NCBI GenBank assembly: GCA_040752835.1
Contig: JBFMGG010000007.1
Location: 434,001-498,000, forward strand
Direction: 5' to 3'
Length of the DNA: 64,000 bases
Source: Campylobacterota bacterium
Lineage (GTDB): Bacteria; Campylobacterota; Campylobacteria; Campylobacterales; Sulfurimonadaceae
The position numbers and the translations under genes were made by a program. Shown in pieces: positions 44,114 through 52,965 of the stretch (the stretch's first letter is position 1; every line of letters starts with the position of its first letter). The notes under the pieces are model-generated. The model was given only the letters and a program-made list of their open reading frames with translations. It ran no database searches and was not told where the DNA came from.

Positions 44114-45975
44114 TAATCCTCGATGTAGTTTTTCAGTTTACGGCCCACTTTGGGGTGTTTGAGCTTTTTGATCGCGCTCGACTCGATCTGGCGAACCCGT
44201 TCACGGGTGACGTTGAGTTCTTTACCGATCTCTTCGAGGGTGCGGTCGCTTTCGTCGTCCATAATCCCGAAACGCATTTTGATGACCGCTTTTTCACGCT
44301 CATTAAGCTGTTCGAGGACGCTTTCGATTTGCACTTTGAGGTCGTCTTTGAGGATCGCGTCGGAAGGGGAAATCGACATTTTATCTTCGATGAAGTCCCC
44401 GAAACGTCCGTCTTCCTCATTACCGATAGGCGCTTCGAGCGAAATCGGCTCTTTGGTGATTTTGATGACGTTTTTGACTTTCTCGACCGACAGACCCACT
44501 TCTTCAGCGATGGTTTCGACATCGGGCTCTTTGCCGTGTTCTTGCAGGTGCTTACGCATGATTTTGTTGATCCGGTTGATTGTTTCGATCATGTGGATCG
44601 GGATACGGATCGTGCGCGCCTGGTCGGCAATCGCGCGGCTGATTGCCTGGCGGATCCACCATGTTGCGTAGGTCGAGAATTTGTACCCTTTCTGGTATTC
44701 GAACTTGTCGACCGCTTTCATGAGACCGATGTTTCCTTCCTGGATCAGGTCGAGGAACGGGAGTCCGCGGTTGGTGTAGCGCTTGGCGATCGAGACGACC
44801 AGACGGAGATTCGACTTGGCCATTCGCGTTTTGGCCGTTTCGGAGATGCTTTTACCCCGCTTGATCTGCTCGAGGATGTCGGCCAGCTTTTCGGGCTCCA
44901 TGTTGAAGCCCCCCTTGGAAGCCTCTTTGGTCTGGATCAGTTTTTTGATCTCCATGTAGGTGCTGACCATGGTCGCTTCGGGAACTTTCGCCGCGATATC
45001 CTCCTTGGAGAGGTCGCAGATTTTCGCCAGAATCGCCTGGTGGTTTTTCTTGAGCTGATCGTTGAAGAGGGGGAGTTTGTACTCCAGTCGTTTGAGTTCG
45101 CGTTCAAACCCCTCGTCGCTGCGGAGCGCCGTCTCCATCGAGCGGACCAGTTCGTTGATGAGTTTGGAGGTGGGCCCCAGATCGAGCAGGGCTTCTTTAA
45201 GGCTTTTTTTCTTGAAGCTGACGTTGAGGAAGTGGAGGACGTATTCGGGGTCCATCTCTTCGACCGGGCATTCGTCGAGCACTTTTTCGGTCGCTTTTAC
45301 CCACTCTTTTTTCGCTTTTTCGAGTGCTTTAAATGACGTAACGACTTTTTCGACCCGTTTTTTGTCTTTGGCCGAAGGGGCTTTTTCACTCGCTTCTTCT
45401 TCGTCGTTTTCGTCGTCGCTTTCGCTGTCATCGTCGTCCTCGCCGTCTTCCTCAAAACTTTTGAAGAGTTCTTTGACCCGGCGTTCGCGGTTGATCAGGG
45501 GGTCTTTGTAGTCGAGAATGAAATCGATCAGGTAGGGAACCGAGCAGATCGCATCGATGATGATCCCTTCCCCCATCTCCATCCGTTTGGAGATTTCGAT
45601 CTCTTCGTCTTTGGTTAAAAGGGGAATCTGCCCCATTTCGCGCAGATACATCCGCACGGGAGAATCCGAACGCGACCATTCGAGCAGTTCATGCTGCTTG
45701 AGGATGTCGAATTCGTCCCCGCTGGCTTCTTCGATGTACTTGAGCTGCGCGGCACGTTTTGCGGCGGCTTCTTGCTGGTTGAGCATTTTGGCGTGTTCGG
45801 AAGAGGTGAACAGGCAGATTTTATGTTTTTGGGCGAGTTTTAAAACCGTTTTGGCCTGCGCGAGGGTAGGCTGTTTGTCGAAAGGTTCGACAATCGCTTC
45901 GTATGTCAGACAGTTTTTGGATTTGTGTTCGGAAAAGAGGGTTTCGATATGCTTGTTTAAATCTTTGACGCTCAT
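44113..45975 (-). CDS. rpoD: RNA polymerase sigma-70 factor RpoD
   Basis: 620 residues, typical length. Region 1.2 is [19 protein letters not shown] (about 89-107). Core-binding and -10 region 2 is [19 protein letters not shown] through [20 protein letters not shown]. Region 4 with the helix-turn-helix ends [18 protein letters not shown] strongly acidic insert ([20 protein letters not shown], near 174-193) lies between regions 1.2 and 2. It is the housekeeping sigma factor. The minus-strand TATAAT at 46012-46017 is its likely promoter, and the 43427-44113 gene is co-transcribed. Confidence 0.95.
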   Translation of the reverse strand: MSVKDLNKHIETLFSEHKSKNCLTYEAIVEPFDKQPTLAQAKTVLKLAQKHKICLFTSSEHAKMLNQQEAAAKRAAQLKYIEEASGDEFDILKQHELLEWSRSDSPVRMYLREMGQIPLLTKDEEIEISKRMEMGEGIIIDAICSVPYLIDFILDYKDPLINRERRVKELFKSFEEDGEDDDDSESDDENDEEEASEKAPSAKDKKRVEKVVTSFKALEKAKKEWVKATEKVLDECPVEEMDPEYVLHFLNVSFKKKSLKEALLDLGPTSKLINELVRSMETALRSDEGFERELKRLEYKLPLFNDQLKKNHQAILAKICDLSKEDIAAKVPEATMVSTYMEIKKLIQTKEASKGGFNMEPEKLADILEQIKRGKSISETAKTRMAKSNLRLVVSIAKRYTNRGLPFLDLIQEGNIGLMKAVDKFEYQKGYKFSTYATWWIRQAISRAIADQARTIRIPIHMIETINRINKIMRKHLQEHGKEPDVETIAEEVGLSVEKVKNVIKITKEPISLEAPIGNEEDGRFGDFIEDKMSISPSDAILKDDLKVQIESVLEQLNEREKAVIKMRFGIMDDESDRTLEEIGKELNVTRERVRQIESSAIKKLKHPKVGRKLKNYIED

Positions 45976-46011
45976 ACGAGGAGGGCTCCCTTGTCGTTTA
46001 AAAAGATTTGG

Positions 46012-46017
46012 ATTATA
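46012..46017 (-). promoter_or_regulatory. -10 box for rpoD
   Basis: Minus strand TATAAT, 37 bases before the rpoD ATG at 45975. Confidence 0.45.
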
Positions 46018-46074
46018 CCCAAATTTTTATAAACCATCCTTAACATATTGGGATAAAACGGTGCAAACAAAAAG

Positions 46075-46090
46075 TGGAACGGCAGTTGCT
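46075..46090 (+). promoter_or_regulatory. Sigma-54 promoter for the flagellar rod genes
   Basis: TGGAACG (46075-46081), 4 bases, TTGCT (46086-46090) match the -24/-12 consensus TGGCACG-N4-TTGCW, with one mismatch, and GG and GC separated by exactly 10 bases. It lies 33 bases before the ATG at 46124. Flagellar hook-basal genes in this phylum are RpoN-dependent. Confidence 0.75.
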
Positions 46091-46123
46091 TCATGTCGTC
46101 AAATCGACCAAGGACGTACGAGA

Positions 46124-46936
46124 ATGCAGACCGGATATTACGCGGCGACCGGCGGGATGGTGGCTCAGTTCAACCGCATGGATACGATCGCCAACAACCT
46201 GGCCAACGTCAATACGGCGGGATACAAACGCGATCAGCTGATTACGGGCGATTTCGTCCGACTGCTCAAGGAAGCCCAAGACGAACTGCCGATCCCAAAC
46301 CATACAATGGAAGCGGCACAGTATTTCAACCGTTCGATGAGCCGTGTTCCGCAGATCACCGATGCCTATACCGATTTTTCGCTGGGTGCGATGCAGCGTA
46401 CCGAAAACACGTTCGACCTCGCACTGGGCAAGGAAGGGCAGTTCTTTGCGGTCAACACTCCGCAGGGGATACGTTTGACGCGTAACGGTACGTTTACCCT
46501 TAACGAAGAGGGTAAACTCCTGACCAAACAGGGGTTCGAAGTCCTCGCCGCGGACAAGACCCCGATTACGATCAACCCCCAAAGTTCGGTCGTGACGATC
46601 GACAAAAATGGCCAGATCGCGGCCAATATCGCCGGAACGACCGAAATGATTCCCGCCAAGCGGCTTCTCATTGCCGAGCCGCAGAATATCCGGATGCTGA
46701 ACAAAGAGGGAGAGAACCTCTACATCCCCGATGCGGCCGATCCCTTAAACCCGCTTAACGACAGCGGCAGCGTCATGCAGGGATTTGTCGAAAAAAGTAA
46801 CGTCAATGCGGTCAATGAGATGATCGCGCTCGTCGAAGCCAACCGTTTGGTCGGAATGTATCAAAAAGCGATGGATTCGCAGATGAACGACCTCAACCGC
46901 GACGCCATCGAAAAACTCGGCGCGACACGCCGATAA
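46124..46936 (+). CDS. flgF: Flagellar basal-body rod protein, FlgF/FlgG type
   Basis: 270 residues from the ATG at 46124, preceded by AAGGA. The N-terminal rod motif is MDTIANNLANVNTAGYKRD, and the C-terminal motif is the helical VNEMIALVEANRLVGMYQKAM. It is a distal or proximal rod subunit exported by the flagellar type III system. The second copy (46955) follows 18 bases later, so the two form an operon under the sigma-54 promoter. The gene closest in family practice is called flgF or flgG2. Confidence 0.85.
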   Translation: MQTGYYAATGGMVAQFNRMDTIANNLANVNTAGYKRDQLITGDFVRLLKEAQDELPIPNHTMEAAQYFNRSMSRVPQITDAYTDFSLGAMQRTENTFDLALGKEGQFFAVNTPQGIRLTRNGTFTLNEEGKLLTKQGFEVLAADKTPITINPQSSVVTIDKNGQIAANIAGTTEMIPAKRLLIAEPQNIRMLNKEGENLYIPDAADPLNPLNDSGSVMQGFVEKSNVNAVNEMIALVEANRLVGMYQKAMDSQMNDLNRDAIEKLGATRR

Positions 46937-46954
46937 CCCAAGGAGATTTGAATC

Positions 46955-47743
46955 ATGATGCAATCACTCTATACCAGCTCAACGGGGATGCTCGCGATGC
47001 AGACCCAGATCGATACGACGGCCAACAACATTGCCAACGTCAATACGATGGGATATAAAAAATCGCGAGCCGAATTTGCCGATCTGATGTACAAAGTCAT
47101 GACCTACGCCGGAACGTCCACCAGCGATACGACCAAATCACCGACGGGGATCGAAGTGGGCCTTGGGGTCCGGCCGACCGCCATCAACAAAATTTTCAGC
47201 GAGGGGAGCCTGAAACAGACCGACAATACTCTTGATGTCGCGATCGCCGGAAAAGGTTTTTTCAAGCTTGAACTTCCCAACGGAACGGAAGTTTATACCC
47301 GTAACGGATCCTTCAAGCTTGATGAGAACGGTACGATCGTCAATTCCGACGGATACCGCCTGGTCCCCGAGATCGTCGTTCCCGAAGATGCGACGAACAT
47401 CAGTATCGGGGTCGACGGTATCGTCAGCGTAACCCAGTCGGGGCAGGCACAGGCGACTCAGGTGGGGCAGATTTCGTTGACGAATTTTATCAATCCGGCG
47501 GGATTGCATGCGATGGGGGACAACCTTTTCGTCGAAACGGACAGTTCGGGTCAGCCGATTGAGGGGACGCCGGGCGAAGAGGGGCTGGGAACGATCCGCC
47601 AGGGATTCGTCGAGCTTTCGAACGTGCAGCTGGTTGTGGAGCTGACCGACCTGATTACCGGACAGCGGGCGTACGACGCGAACTCCAAAGTGATCACGAC
47701 CAGTGACGAGATGCTGGCGACGACCAACAGCCTCAAACGTTAA
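46955..47743 (+). CDS. flgG: Flagellar distal rod protein FlgG
   Basis: 262 residues. The N-terminal sequence [20 protein letters not shown] and [20 protein letters not shown] and the C-terminal [19 protein letters not shown] are standard FlgG. It forms the distal rod through the outer membrane rings. Preceded by AAGGAG. It ends the short operon with a weak hairpin 34 bases downstream. Confidence 0.94.
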   Translation: MMQSLYTSSTGMLAMQTQIDTTANNIANVNTMGYKKSRAEFADLMYKVMTYAGTSTSDTTKSPTGIEVGLGVRPTAINKIFSEGSLKQTDNTLDVAIAGKGFFKLELPNGTEVYTRNGSFKLDENGTIVNSDGYRLVPEIVVPEDATNISIGVDGIVSVTQSGQAQATQVGQISLTNFINPAGLHAMGDNLFVETDSSGQPIEGTPGEEGLGTIRQGFVELSNVQLVVELTDLITGQRAYDANSKVITTSDEMLATTNSLKR

Positions 47744-47777
47744 TATTAAAAACTATTAATTTTTTCCTCTCCCTTGG

Positions 47778-47795
47778 CGGAGTTTATGAACTCCG
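47778..47795 (+). terminator. Hairpin after flgG
   Basis: CGGAGTT (47778-47784) and AACTCCG (47789-47795) with a 4-base loop TATG, followed by TTTCGG. A T-run is short, so termination may be partial. Confidence 0.45.
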
Positions 47796-47862
47796 TTTCG
47801 GCCTCCTCAATTTACAAAAAACTTGTAGAATGCTTCTAGATCAAAATCGCAATGGATTTGCC

Positions 47863-48318
47863 ATGAAACAGAGTGTACCATCCTGCATCGCGCTGTTGCT
47901 TTTTGCCGTCGCAGCCGCATCCGAACCGACCATAAGGCTGAAACCGTCCATGAACTACAATCCGCTTACCCCTGAGGAAGAATATGTCATCCTTCGTAAA
48001 GGGACCGAACGCCCCTTCGGAGAGAATTACCGCCGTTTCCTTGAAGAAGGAAAGGGTACCTATGTGTGCCGCCGATGCGACGCACCGCTCTATCGTACCG
48101 ACGATAAATTCGACTCGCACTGCGGCTGGCCAAGCTTTGATGACGAGATCCCCGGCGCGGTGAAGCGGGTCCCCGATGCCGACGGCCGCCGGACCGAAAT
48201 CGTATGTGCCGCATGCGGCGGCCACCTTGGACATGTTTTTATCGGGGAACGGATGACGCCCAAAGACACCCGTCATTGCGTCAATTACACCTCGATCCGC
48301 TTCATTCCGGCCCGCTGA
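47863..48318 (+). CDS. msrB: Exported methionine sulfoxide reductase B
   Basis: 151 residues from the ATG at 47863; an in-frame reading from 47830 would add 11 residues without a signal. A signal peptide spans about 1-20 (FAVAAAS-EP). MsrB zinc cysteines are CRRC (residues 67-70 region) and CAAC. The catalytic Cys is in [11 protein letters not shown], and HCGWPSF contains a second motif. It reduces the R-form of methionine sulfoxide in the periplasm, repairing oxidised proteins. Most bacteria have the cytoplasmic form, so the signal peptide is notable. No electron donor is nearby. Confidence 0.9.
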   Translation: MKQSVPSCIALLLFAVAAASEPTIRLKPSMNYNPLTPEEEYVILRKGTERPFGENYRRFLEEGKGTYVCRRCDAPLYRTDDKFDSHCGWPSFDDEIPGAVKRVPDADGRRTEIVCAACGGHLGHVFIGERMTPKDTRHCVNYTSIRFIPAR

Positions 48319-48363
48319 TGCGGGAAAAAAAACGAAAAGAGGCATCTTTAAAGTCAGATAAGT

Positions 48364-48369
48364 TATAAT
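48364..48369 (+). promoter_or_regulatory. -10 box for the leuD operon
   Basis: TATAAT 39 bases before the leuD ATG at 48408. Confidence 0.5.
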
Positions 48370-48407
48370 CCCTCCAAATTTTTACGATATTTAGTACAGG
48401 ATTTTCA

Positions 48408-48911
48408 ATGCAAAAAATTGAAGGGAAAGTTTGGAATTTCGGTAAAGACATCGATACCGACCTTATTATCGCCGCCCGCTATCTCAATACATCGGATCCC
48501 AAAGAACTGGCCAAGCACGTGATGGAAGACGCCGATCCGGCGTTCGTTACCAAAATGACGCCGGGTGATATTATCGTCGCCGATGAAAATTTCGGATGCG
48601 GATCGTCGCGCGAGCATGCCCCAATAGCGCTCAAAGCAGCCGGTGTCGCCGCCGTCATCGCTCCGACATTCGCCCGTATTTTTTACCGCAACGCCTTTAA
48701 TATGGGACTTCCGATTTTCGAACTACCCGAAAGCATGGAAATCAAAGAAGGCGAATCGGTGACCATCGATATGGACGCTGGAACGATTACCAACCGGACA
48801 ACCGGAAAAGTTTATAATTTCATCCCCATTCCGCCGTTCATGCAGGAACTCATTGCCGCCGGAGGGCTGATGAACTACGCCGAAGCCGAAATTGCCGCCC
48901 AGGAGAAATAA
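48408..48911 (+). CDS. leuD: 3-Isopropylmalate dehydratase small subunit
   Basis: 167 residues, the short archaeal/epsilon type. It contains FGKDIDTDLIIAARYL, the conserved GCGSSREHAPIALKAAGV (substrate loop) and ARIFYRNAFNMGLP. With LeuC it isomerises 2-isopropylmalate. leuB follows after 3 bases; leuC is not in this window. First gene of the run to 52049. Confidence 0.93.
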   Translation: MQKIEGKVWNFGKDIDTDLIIAARYLNTSDPKELAKHVMEDADPAFVTKMTPGDIIVADENFGCGSSREHAPIALKAAGVAAVIAPTFARIFYRNAFNMGLPIFELPESMEIKEGESVTIDMDAGTITNRTTGKVYNFIPIPPFMQELIAAGGLMNYAEAEIAAQEK

Positions 48912-48914
48912 TCA

Positions 48915-49991
48915 ATGAAGTCATACAATATCGCGCTTATCAAAGGGGACGGAATCGGTCCCGAAATTATCGACGAAGCGGTTAAAGTCCTAGATGCCGT
49001 CGCCGTATGCGAAAACATCGAGTTCAACTATCGCGAAGTACTGATGGGGGGATGCGCCTACGACGTGACGGGCGATCCGCTTCCACAGGAGACGATCGAT
49101 GTCTCACTCTCCAGTGATGCCGTCTTGTTCGGGGCCATCGGAGGACAGAAATGGGATAGCCTTCCCCGTGAAAAACGCCCCGAAAGCGGCCTTCTACGCT
49201 TCCGTAAAGAGCTGGGCGTGTTTGCCAACCTCCGTCCCGCCACTGTGTACGACGAACTGGTCAATGCCAGTTCCCTCAAACCCGAGATCGTGAAAGGGGT
49301 CGATTTGATGGTCGTCCGCGAACTGATCGGGGGGATCTATTTCGGCGAACCCAAAGGGCGTGACGAAAACCGGGGATGGAATACGATGGTGTATACCCGT
49401 CCCGAAATCGAGCGGATCGCCCACGTCGCGTTCAAAATCGCGATGGAACGCTCCAAAAAAGTTTGTTCGGTGGATAAAGCCAACGTCCTTGACGTCAGCC
49501 AGCTCTGGCGCGAGGTGGTCGAAGAGGTTGCCAAAGAGTATCCCGAAGTCGAACTTTCCCACATGTACGTCGATAATGCCGCGATGCAGCTGATCCGCGA
49601 TCCTAGACAGTTCGACGTCATTTTGACGGGCAATATTTTCGGGGACATTCTCAGCGACGAAGCGAGCATGCTTTCCGGCTCCATCGGCTTGCTCCCTTCG
49701 GCTTCGGTGGGGGCAAAAATCGGGGTCTACGAACCGATCCACGGCTCGGCTCCCGATATTGCGGGGCAGGGGATAGCCAACCCGATCGCGACGATCGCGA
49801 GTGCCGCGATGATGCTGCGTTACGCATTGAATGAAAACGCCGCGGCCGACCGTATCGATTACGGTATCAAACAGGCACTTGCGCAGGGCTATCGTACGAA
49901 AGACCTGGCAGGTTTTGACGCCAAAGAGATCTGCTCTACCAGCGAGATGGGTTCCATCATCGCGAATTTTGCGGCCAAATGCAAACGCTGA
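48915..49991 (+). CDS. leuB: 3-Isopropylmalate dehydrogenase
   Basis: 358 residues. It opens with [21 protein letters not shown]. The substrate arginines occur in [19 protein letters not shown], and the metal acids in [22 protein letters not shown] binding is given by [17 protein letters not shown]. It oxidatively decarboxylates 3-isopropylmalate in leucine synthesis. Start follows leuD by 3 bases; its last 13 bases overlap the TPR-like gene. Confidence 0.95.
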   Translation: MKSYNIALIKGDGIGPEIIDEAVKVLDAVAVCENIEFNYREVLMGGCAYDVTGDPLPQETIDVSLSSDAVLFGAIGGQKWDSLPREKRPESGLLRFRKELGVFANLRPATVYDELVNASSLKPEIVKGVDLMVVRELIGGIYFGEPKGRDENRGWNTMVYTRPEIERIAHVAFKIAMERSKKVCSVDKANVLDVSQLWREVVEEVAKEYPEVELSHMYVDNAAMQLIRDPRQFDVILTGNIFGDILSDEASMLSGSIGLLPSASVGAKIGVYEPIHGSAPDIAGQGIANPIATIASAAMMLRYALNENAAADRIDYGIKQALAQGYRTKDLAGFDAKEICSTSEMGSIIANFAAKCKR

Positions 49992-50227
49992 CGCTCGCGA
50001 ACATTTACGAGCTTCAGGGGCTCAAAGAAGATGCCCTTGAAATTTACAAAGAGATTTTAAAAAAAGATCCCGGCAATTCCGACGCGAAAATCGCGATACG
50101 CCGCCTTTCGGGGATGCGCAAGAAATTTCTCGGGGTCAACGGCGAAATGAAATCTTTTTTCGTCCAGATGGACGAAGAGGCCGAATTTATCCAGTTTGAA
50201 AGGTGGCTGCTCAAAGCATGGAACTAA
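49979..50227 (+). CDS. Small TPR-like protein
   Basis: 82 residues. Residues 3-45 form a helix pair like one TPR ([20 protein letters not shown]). No membrane segment. The start lies 13 bases inside leuB and its end overlaps the next gene by 10 bases, so expression is tightly coupled. In Campylobacter jejuni, as I recall, the pair upstream of purU is a small hypothetical gene and ciaD, matching this order. Confidence 0.7.
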   Translation: MQTLTLANIYELQGLKEDALEIYKEILKKDPGNSDAKIAIRRLSGMRKKFLGVNGEMKSFFVQMDEEAEFIQFERWLLKAWN

Positions 50228-50568
50228 AAGACGTCATACTCTCCACATTAGCCGAGATCGAAGAGCTCTCCGGAGTTCCGGAAACGCCCGAAGAAGCAGT
50301 CGAACCGTACAAAGAAGAGGCAACGCCCGCCACACCCGCCAAAACGGTTTCAGCACCGGAGCCATCGGTTATCGCCGCGGCATCTTCTCCGCGCGAAGAC
50401 GAAGCCCGCTGGCTCGAAGGGATCCGTGAACGGCTCCTGGTTCTTTTCGAGGGGTTCCAGTCGCCGAACAACGTACAGATCGAGGCCAAAGTGGATCTGA
50501 CGCTCAATTTTCTCGAATATCTTCTCGCCACCATCGACAACCGTTTGGACAATCTCAAACAACCCTAA
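50218..50568 (+). CDS. CiaD-like small protein
   Basis: 116 residues from the ATG at 50218; a GTG at 50203 is a less likely alternative. The N-terminal half is acidic and Pro/Ala/Glu-rich, probably disordered. The C-terminal block is WLEGIRERLLVLFEGFQS then KVDLTLNFLEYLLATID and RLDNL, matching the C-terminal part of the Campylobacter CiaD (Cj0788) family as I remember it. In C. jejuni it is a secreted invasion effector; in a free-living relative it presumably has an ancestral cytoplasmic or flagellar-export-linked role. Between a TPR-like gene and purU. Confidence 0.6.
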   Translation: MELKDVILSTLAEIEELSGVPETPEEAVEPYKEEATPATPAKTVSAPEPSVIAAASSPREDEARWLEGIRERLLVLFEGFQSPNNVQIEAKVDLTLNFLEYLLATIDNRLDNLKQP

Positions 50569-50592
50569 TTTTCTGCCCAGAGGACAGCATCC

Positions 50593-51432
50593 ATGAATCA
50601 GCAATACCGCGTATTAATCCACTGCAATGACGAAAAAGGGCTGGTTTATAAAGTTTCGAGCATCTTTTTCCATCGCCAACTGAACATTATTTCCAATAAC
50701 GAATTCGTCGACAAAGCCCAAAACAAATTTTTCATGCGCAGCGTCGTCGCCGGGGAAATCGATCCGGTCGCGCTTCAAAACGAGCTGGCTTCGGCGCTCC
50801 CTTCGCACGCACACGTCGACGTCATCGCTCCGCGTAAAAAACGGATCGTTTTGATGGCGACCAAAGAATCCCATGCCCTTGGGGATATTCTCATCCGATA
50901 CGAAGCTGGAGAACTGGACGCCCGGATCGTCGGGGTTGTTTCCAATTACGATCTGCTCGAACCGCTCGTCTCCAAATTCGGCATACCGTTTTATACCGTT
51001 TCGCATGAAGGGTGCGACCGAGACGAACACGAACGGCGTGTACTCTCGCAGCTCGCGGCATTCGGCGACATCGATTACATCGTATTGGCCAAATACATGC
51101 GGATCCTGACCCCCCGTTTCGTCGAGGCGTACGAAGACAAGATCATTAACATCCACCACTCATTTCTGCCTGCGTTTATCGGTGCGAATCCTTACAAACA
51201 GGCGTACGAACGCGGGGTTAAAATCATCGGGGCCACGGCCCATTTCGTCAACAACAATCTCGATGAAGGGCCTATTATCGCGCAGGATGTCATTCACGTC
51301 AACCATGCCTACGGTTGGGAAGAGATGCAGCGTGCCGGTCGGGATGTCGAGAAAATCGTTCTCTCCCGCGCGCTGAAACTGGCACTTGAAGACCGTATTT
51401 TCGTCCACGCCAACAAAACGATTATTTTCTAA
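50593..51432 (+). CDS. purU: Formyltetrahydrofolate deformylase
   Basis: 279 residues. An ACT-like regulatory domain spans about 1-80 (RVLIHCNDEKGLVYKVSSIF), and a formyl-transferase (GART-like) domain 85-279 with NIHHSFLPAFIGANPYKQAYE and KIIGATAHFVNNNLDEGPII, whose His and Asp are catalytic. It hydrolyses 10-formyl-THF to formate and THF, balancing one-carbon units. It follows the CiaD-like gene by 24 bases, and trmL begins on the base after its stop. Confidence 0.93.
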   Translation: MNQQYRVLIHCNDEKGLVYKVSSIFFHRQLNIISNNEFVDKAQNKFFMRSVVAGEIDPVALQNELASALPSHAHVDVIAPRKKRIVLMATKESHALGDILIRYEAGELDARIVGVVSNYDLLEPLVSKFGIPFYTVSHEGCDRDEHERRVLSQLAAFGDIDYIVLAKYMRILTPRFVEAYEDKIINIHHSFLPAFIGANPYKQAYERGVKIIGATAHFVNNNLDEGPIIAQDVIHVNHAYGWEEMQRAGRDVEKIVLSRALKLALEDRIFVHANKTIIF

Positions 51433-51903
51433 ATGTTCAATATCGTCCTTGTTACCCCGCAGATCCCCAACAACACGGGCGCCATTGGACGCCTGTGCGT
51501 CAACACCGCTTCAACCCTCCATCTCGTCAAACCGCTGGGATTCGATATCAGTGAAAAGGCACTTCGCCGGGCCGGGATGGATTACTGGCACAAACTTGAT
51601 CTCAAAGTCTGGGAATCGCTCGATGAATTTTTGGAAGCGCATCCCGAGCGCGATCGGTTTTTCCTCGCGACGACGAAAACCGATCGCCCTTATTTCGACA
51701 TCCAGTTCCTGCCGGGAGATTATTTGATATTCGGAAGCGAAACTTCGGGGCTGCCGTCTGAGATGCTGGAATCTTTTCGGGAACAGACCCTGACCATTCC
51801 GATGGCGAAAGAGGGGAGAAGCCTGAACCTGGCGATCAGTTCGGGTATCATATTATACGAAGCGATCAAACAGAATTTTGACGCGTACACGGAGCTGATG
51901 TAA
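51433..51903 (+). CDS. trmL: tRNA (cytidine/uridine-34-2'-O)-methyltransferase
   Basis: 156 residues, the small SPOUT type. It opens MFNIVLVTPQIPNNTGAIGRL; the trefoil-knot SAM site is DYLIFGSETSGLPSEML and the C-terminal MAKEGRSLNLAISSGIILYEA. It methylates the wobble nucleotide ribose of tRNA-Leu. The start is directly after the purU stop, and the 48-residue gene begins at its last base. Confidence 0.9.
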   Translation: MFNIVLVTPQIPNNTGAIGRLCVNTASTLHLVKPLGFDISEKALRRAGMDYWHKLDLKVWESLDEFLEAHPERDRFFLATTKTDRPYFDIQFLPGDYLIFGSETSGLPSEMLESFREQTLTIPMAKEGRSLNLAISSGIILYEAIKQNFDAYTELM

Positions 51904-52049
51904 TGATGCAAATCCTCGACACCCTTATGGTGACTTTGTTCGTCCTTTTCTTGATCTACATTTTTCGGGGCTACCATCTTTCACGTCTTGAGCGAGACGA
52001 ACAAAACGAAAAATCGCAAGGGGGCGAAGAGGGCGAGGGGAGCGATTGA
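51903..52049 (+). CDS. 48-residue single-pass membrane protein
   Basis: Starts on the last base of trmL (TAATG). Residues about 7-22 are a hydrophobic helix (LMVTLFVLFLIYIF), followed by a charged tail with GYHLSRLERDEQ, ending in an acidic Gly-rich stretch (QGGEEGEGSD). A second ATG one codon later is possible. Too small to recognise; the coupled start and conserved-looking topology suggest a real gene. Function unknown. Confidence 0.55.
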   Translation: MMQILDTLMVTLFVLFLIYIFRGYHLSRLERDEQNEKSQGGEEGEGSD

Positions 52050-52062
52050 ACTTCACTCCGTT

Positions 52063-52146
52063 TTAAAAAAGCTTTTCCGCCCAGATCCCCATCTGCATTT
52101 CGAAACGATCCATCCAGCCGCTTGCTTTACGAATAACCTGTGCCAT
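52063..52146 (-). CDS. Candidate 27-residue protein
   Basis: ATG at 52146 with AAAGGAAC ending 4 bases upstream (the run TTTAAAGGAACTTTC), a strong ribosome site, and stop TAA at 52063. The peptide opens MAQVIRKASGWMDRFEMQMG and finishes with IWAEKLF, with an amphipathic helix pattern (Trp, Met and Phe on one face, Lys/Arg/Asp/Glu on the other). It is convergent with the 51903 gene and divergent from the repressor gene at 52294. No homology claimed. Confidence 0.5.
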   Translation of the reverse strand: MAQVIRKASGWMDRFEMQMGIWAEKLF

Positions 52147-52221
52147 GAAAGTTCCTTTAAATCGGATTTATATAGCAAAATAGTATAAAAAAGAAAAATA
52201 TCGCTTTTAAAATATTTCATT

Positions 52222-52253
52222 TTGTCATATTATTTAAAAAAAGATGGCATAAT
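52222..52253 (+). promoter_or_regulatory. Possible promoter of the S24 repressor gene
   Basis: TTGTCA (52222-52227) and CATAAT (52248-52253), spacer 20 (long). The inverted repeat at 52262-52280 would lie at the start of transcription. Confidence 0.4.
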
Positions 52254-52261
52254 TCCTAGAA

Positions 52262-52280
52262 TATCGTATCAATTACGATA
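52262..52280. promoter_or_regulatory. Inverted repeat operator candidate
   Basis: TATCGTA (52262-52268) and TACGATA (52274-52280) around TCAAT, just before the ribosome site AAAAGGA of the repressor gene. A natural site for autorepression. Confidence 0.5.
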
Positions 52281-52293
52281 AAAGGATATCGTC

Positions 52294-52953
52294 ATGAAAA
52301 CGTTTAATGAAATCGTCGAAACGATCAAAGACATCGTCTCTTCCGAATTTCCCGATAAAAAGGTTTTTGACAAAGACATCGCCGAGTTGCTCGAGATTTC
52401 GCAGATGAACTTTGCGACCATGAAAAAGCGCAACAAGATCCCATTTAACGAGCTGCTCGATTTCTGCGCCAAACGTTCGATCGCGATCAACTGGCTTCTC
52501 TACAACCAGTCCCCCGAAAGCCTGATCGAACCGACGAACCGTTTTTATATGGTCCGTTATTTTTCTTCGGTCAACGCTTCGGCCGGCGGGGGAGCCGAAA
52601 ACGACGAACTCGATTTCGAGCCGCTCATGCTGGAAGAAAATTTCGTTATGTCGCTCGGCGGAGAAGGGGAGCTGCGTCATATCGAAGCGATCAACGTAAC
52701 GGGCGATTCGATGGAGCCCTCTTTCAGTTATAACGATATCGTGTTCATCAACCGTTCCAAAACCGACGTCAGCCGGGGCGGTATCTTTACGATTCGTACC
52801 GAACACGGCCTTTTTATCAAAAGGATACAAGTTCGTCTTGATGGAAAACTCGATATTATTTCGGATAATAAAGACTATCCCACCTACGTCGCCCGCCGTG
52901 ACGAAGTCGAAATCATCGGCAGAGTCGTCGGGCGTTTCGGAGGGGTGGAATAA
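52294..52953 (+). CDS. S24-type (CI/LexA-like) transcription repressor
   Basis: 219 residues. N-terminal CI-like helix-turn-helix at about 1-75 (DKDIAELLEISQMNFATMKKR). C-terminal S24 peptidase-like domain about 120-219 with the nucleophile Ser in VTGDSMEPSF and the Lys in LFIKRIQV, so it may self-cleave like LexA/UmuD. No phage genes lie nearby, so it is probably a cellular regulator. The inverted repeat upstream suggests autocontrol. The lipoprotein endopeptidase gene follows after 12 bases with its own ribosome site. Confidence 0.85.
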   Translation: MKTFNEIVETIKDIVSSEFPDKKVFDKDIAELLEISQMNFATMKKRNKIPFNELLDFCAKRSIAINWLLYNQSPESLIEPTNRFYMVRYFSSVNASAGGGAENDELDFEPLMLEENFVMSLGGEGELRHIEAINVTGDSMEPSFSYNDIVFINRSKTDVSRGGIFTIRTEHGLFIKRIQVRLDGKLDIISDNKDYPTYVARRDEVEIIGRVVGRFGGVE

Positions 52954-52965
52954 AGCGGAGAGACG

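Noticed and set aside
44155-45336. 393-codon open frame opposite rpoD
   Set aside because: Antisense of the acidic rpoD gene; its Phe/Arg/Asp-rich composition is typical of a shadow.
45557-46123. Upstream extension of the rod gene into rpoD antisense
   Set aside because: The rod family starts at MQTGYYAAT (46124) with a good ribosome site and a sigma-54 promoter just upstream; the extension is antisense to rpoD.
48311-48332. Hairpin CCCGC-TGAT-GCGGG with A-run at the msrB stop
   Set aside because: The A-run follows the stem on the plus strand, the wrong base for an intrinsic terminator of msrB, and no minus-strand gene precedes it.
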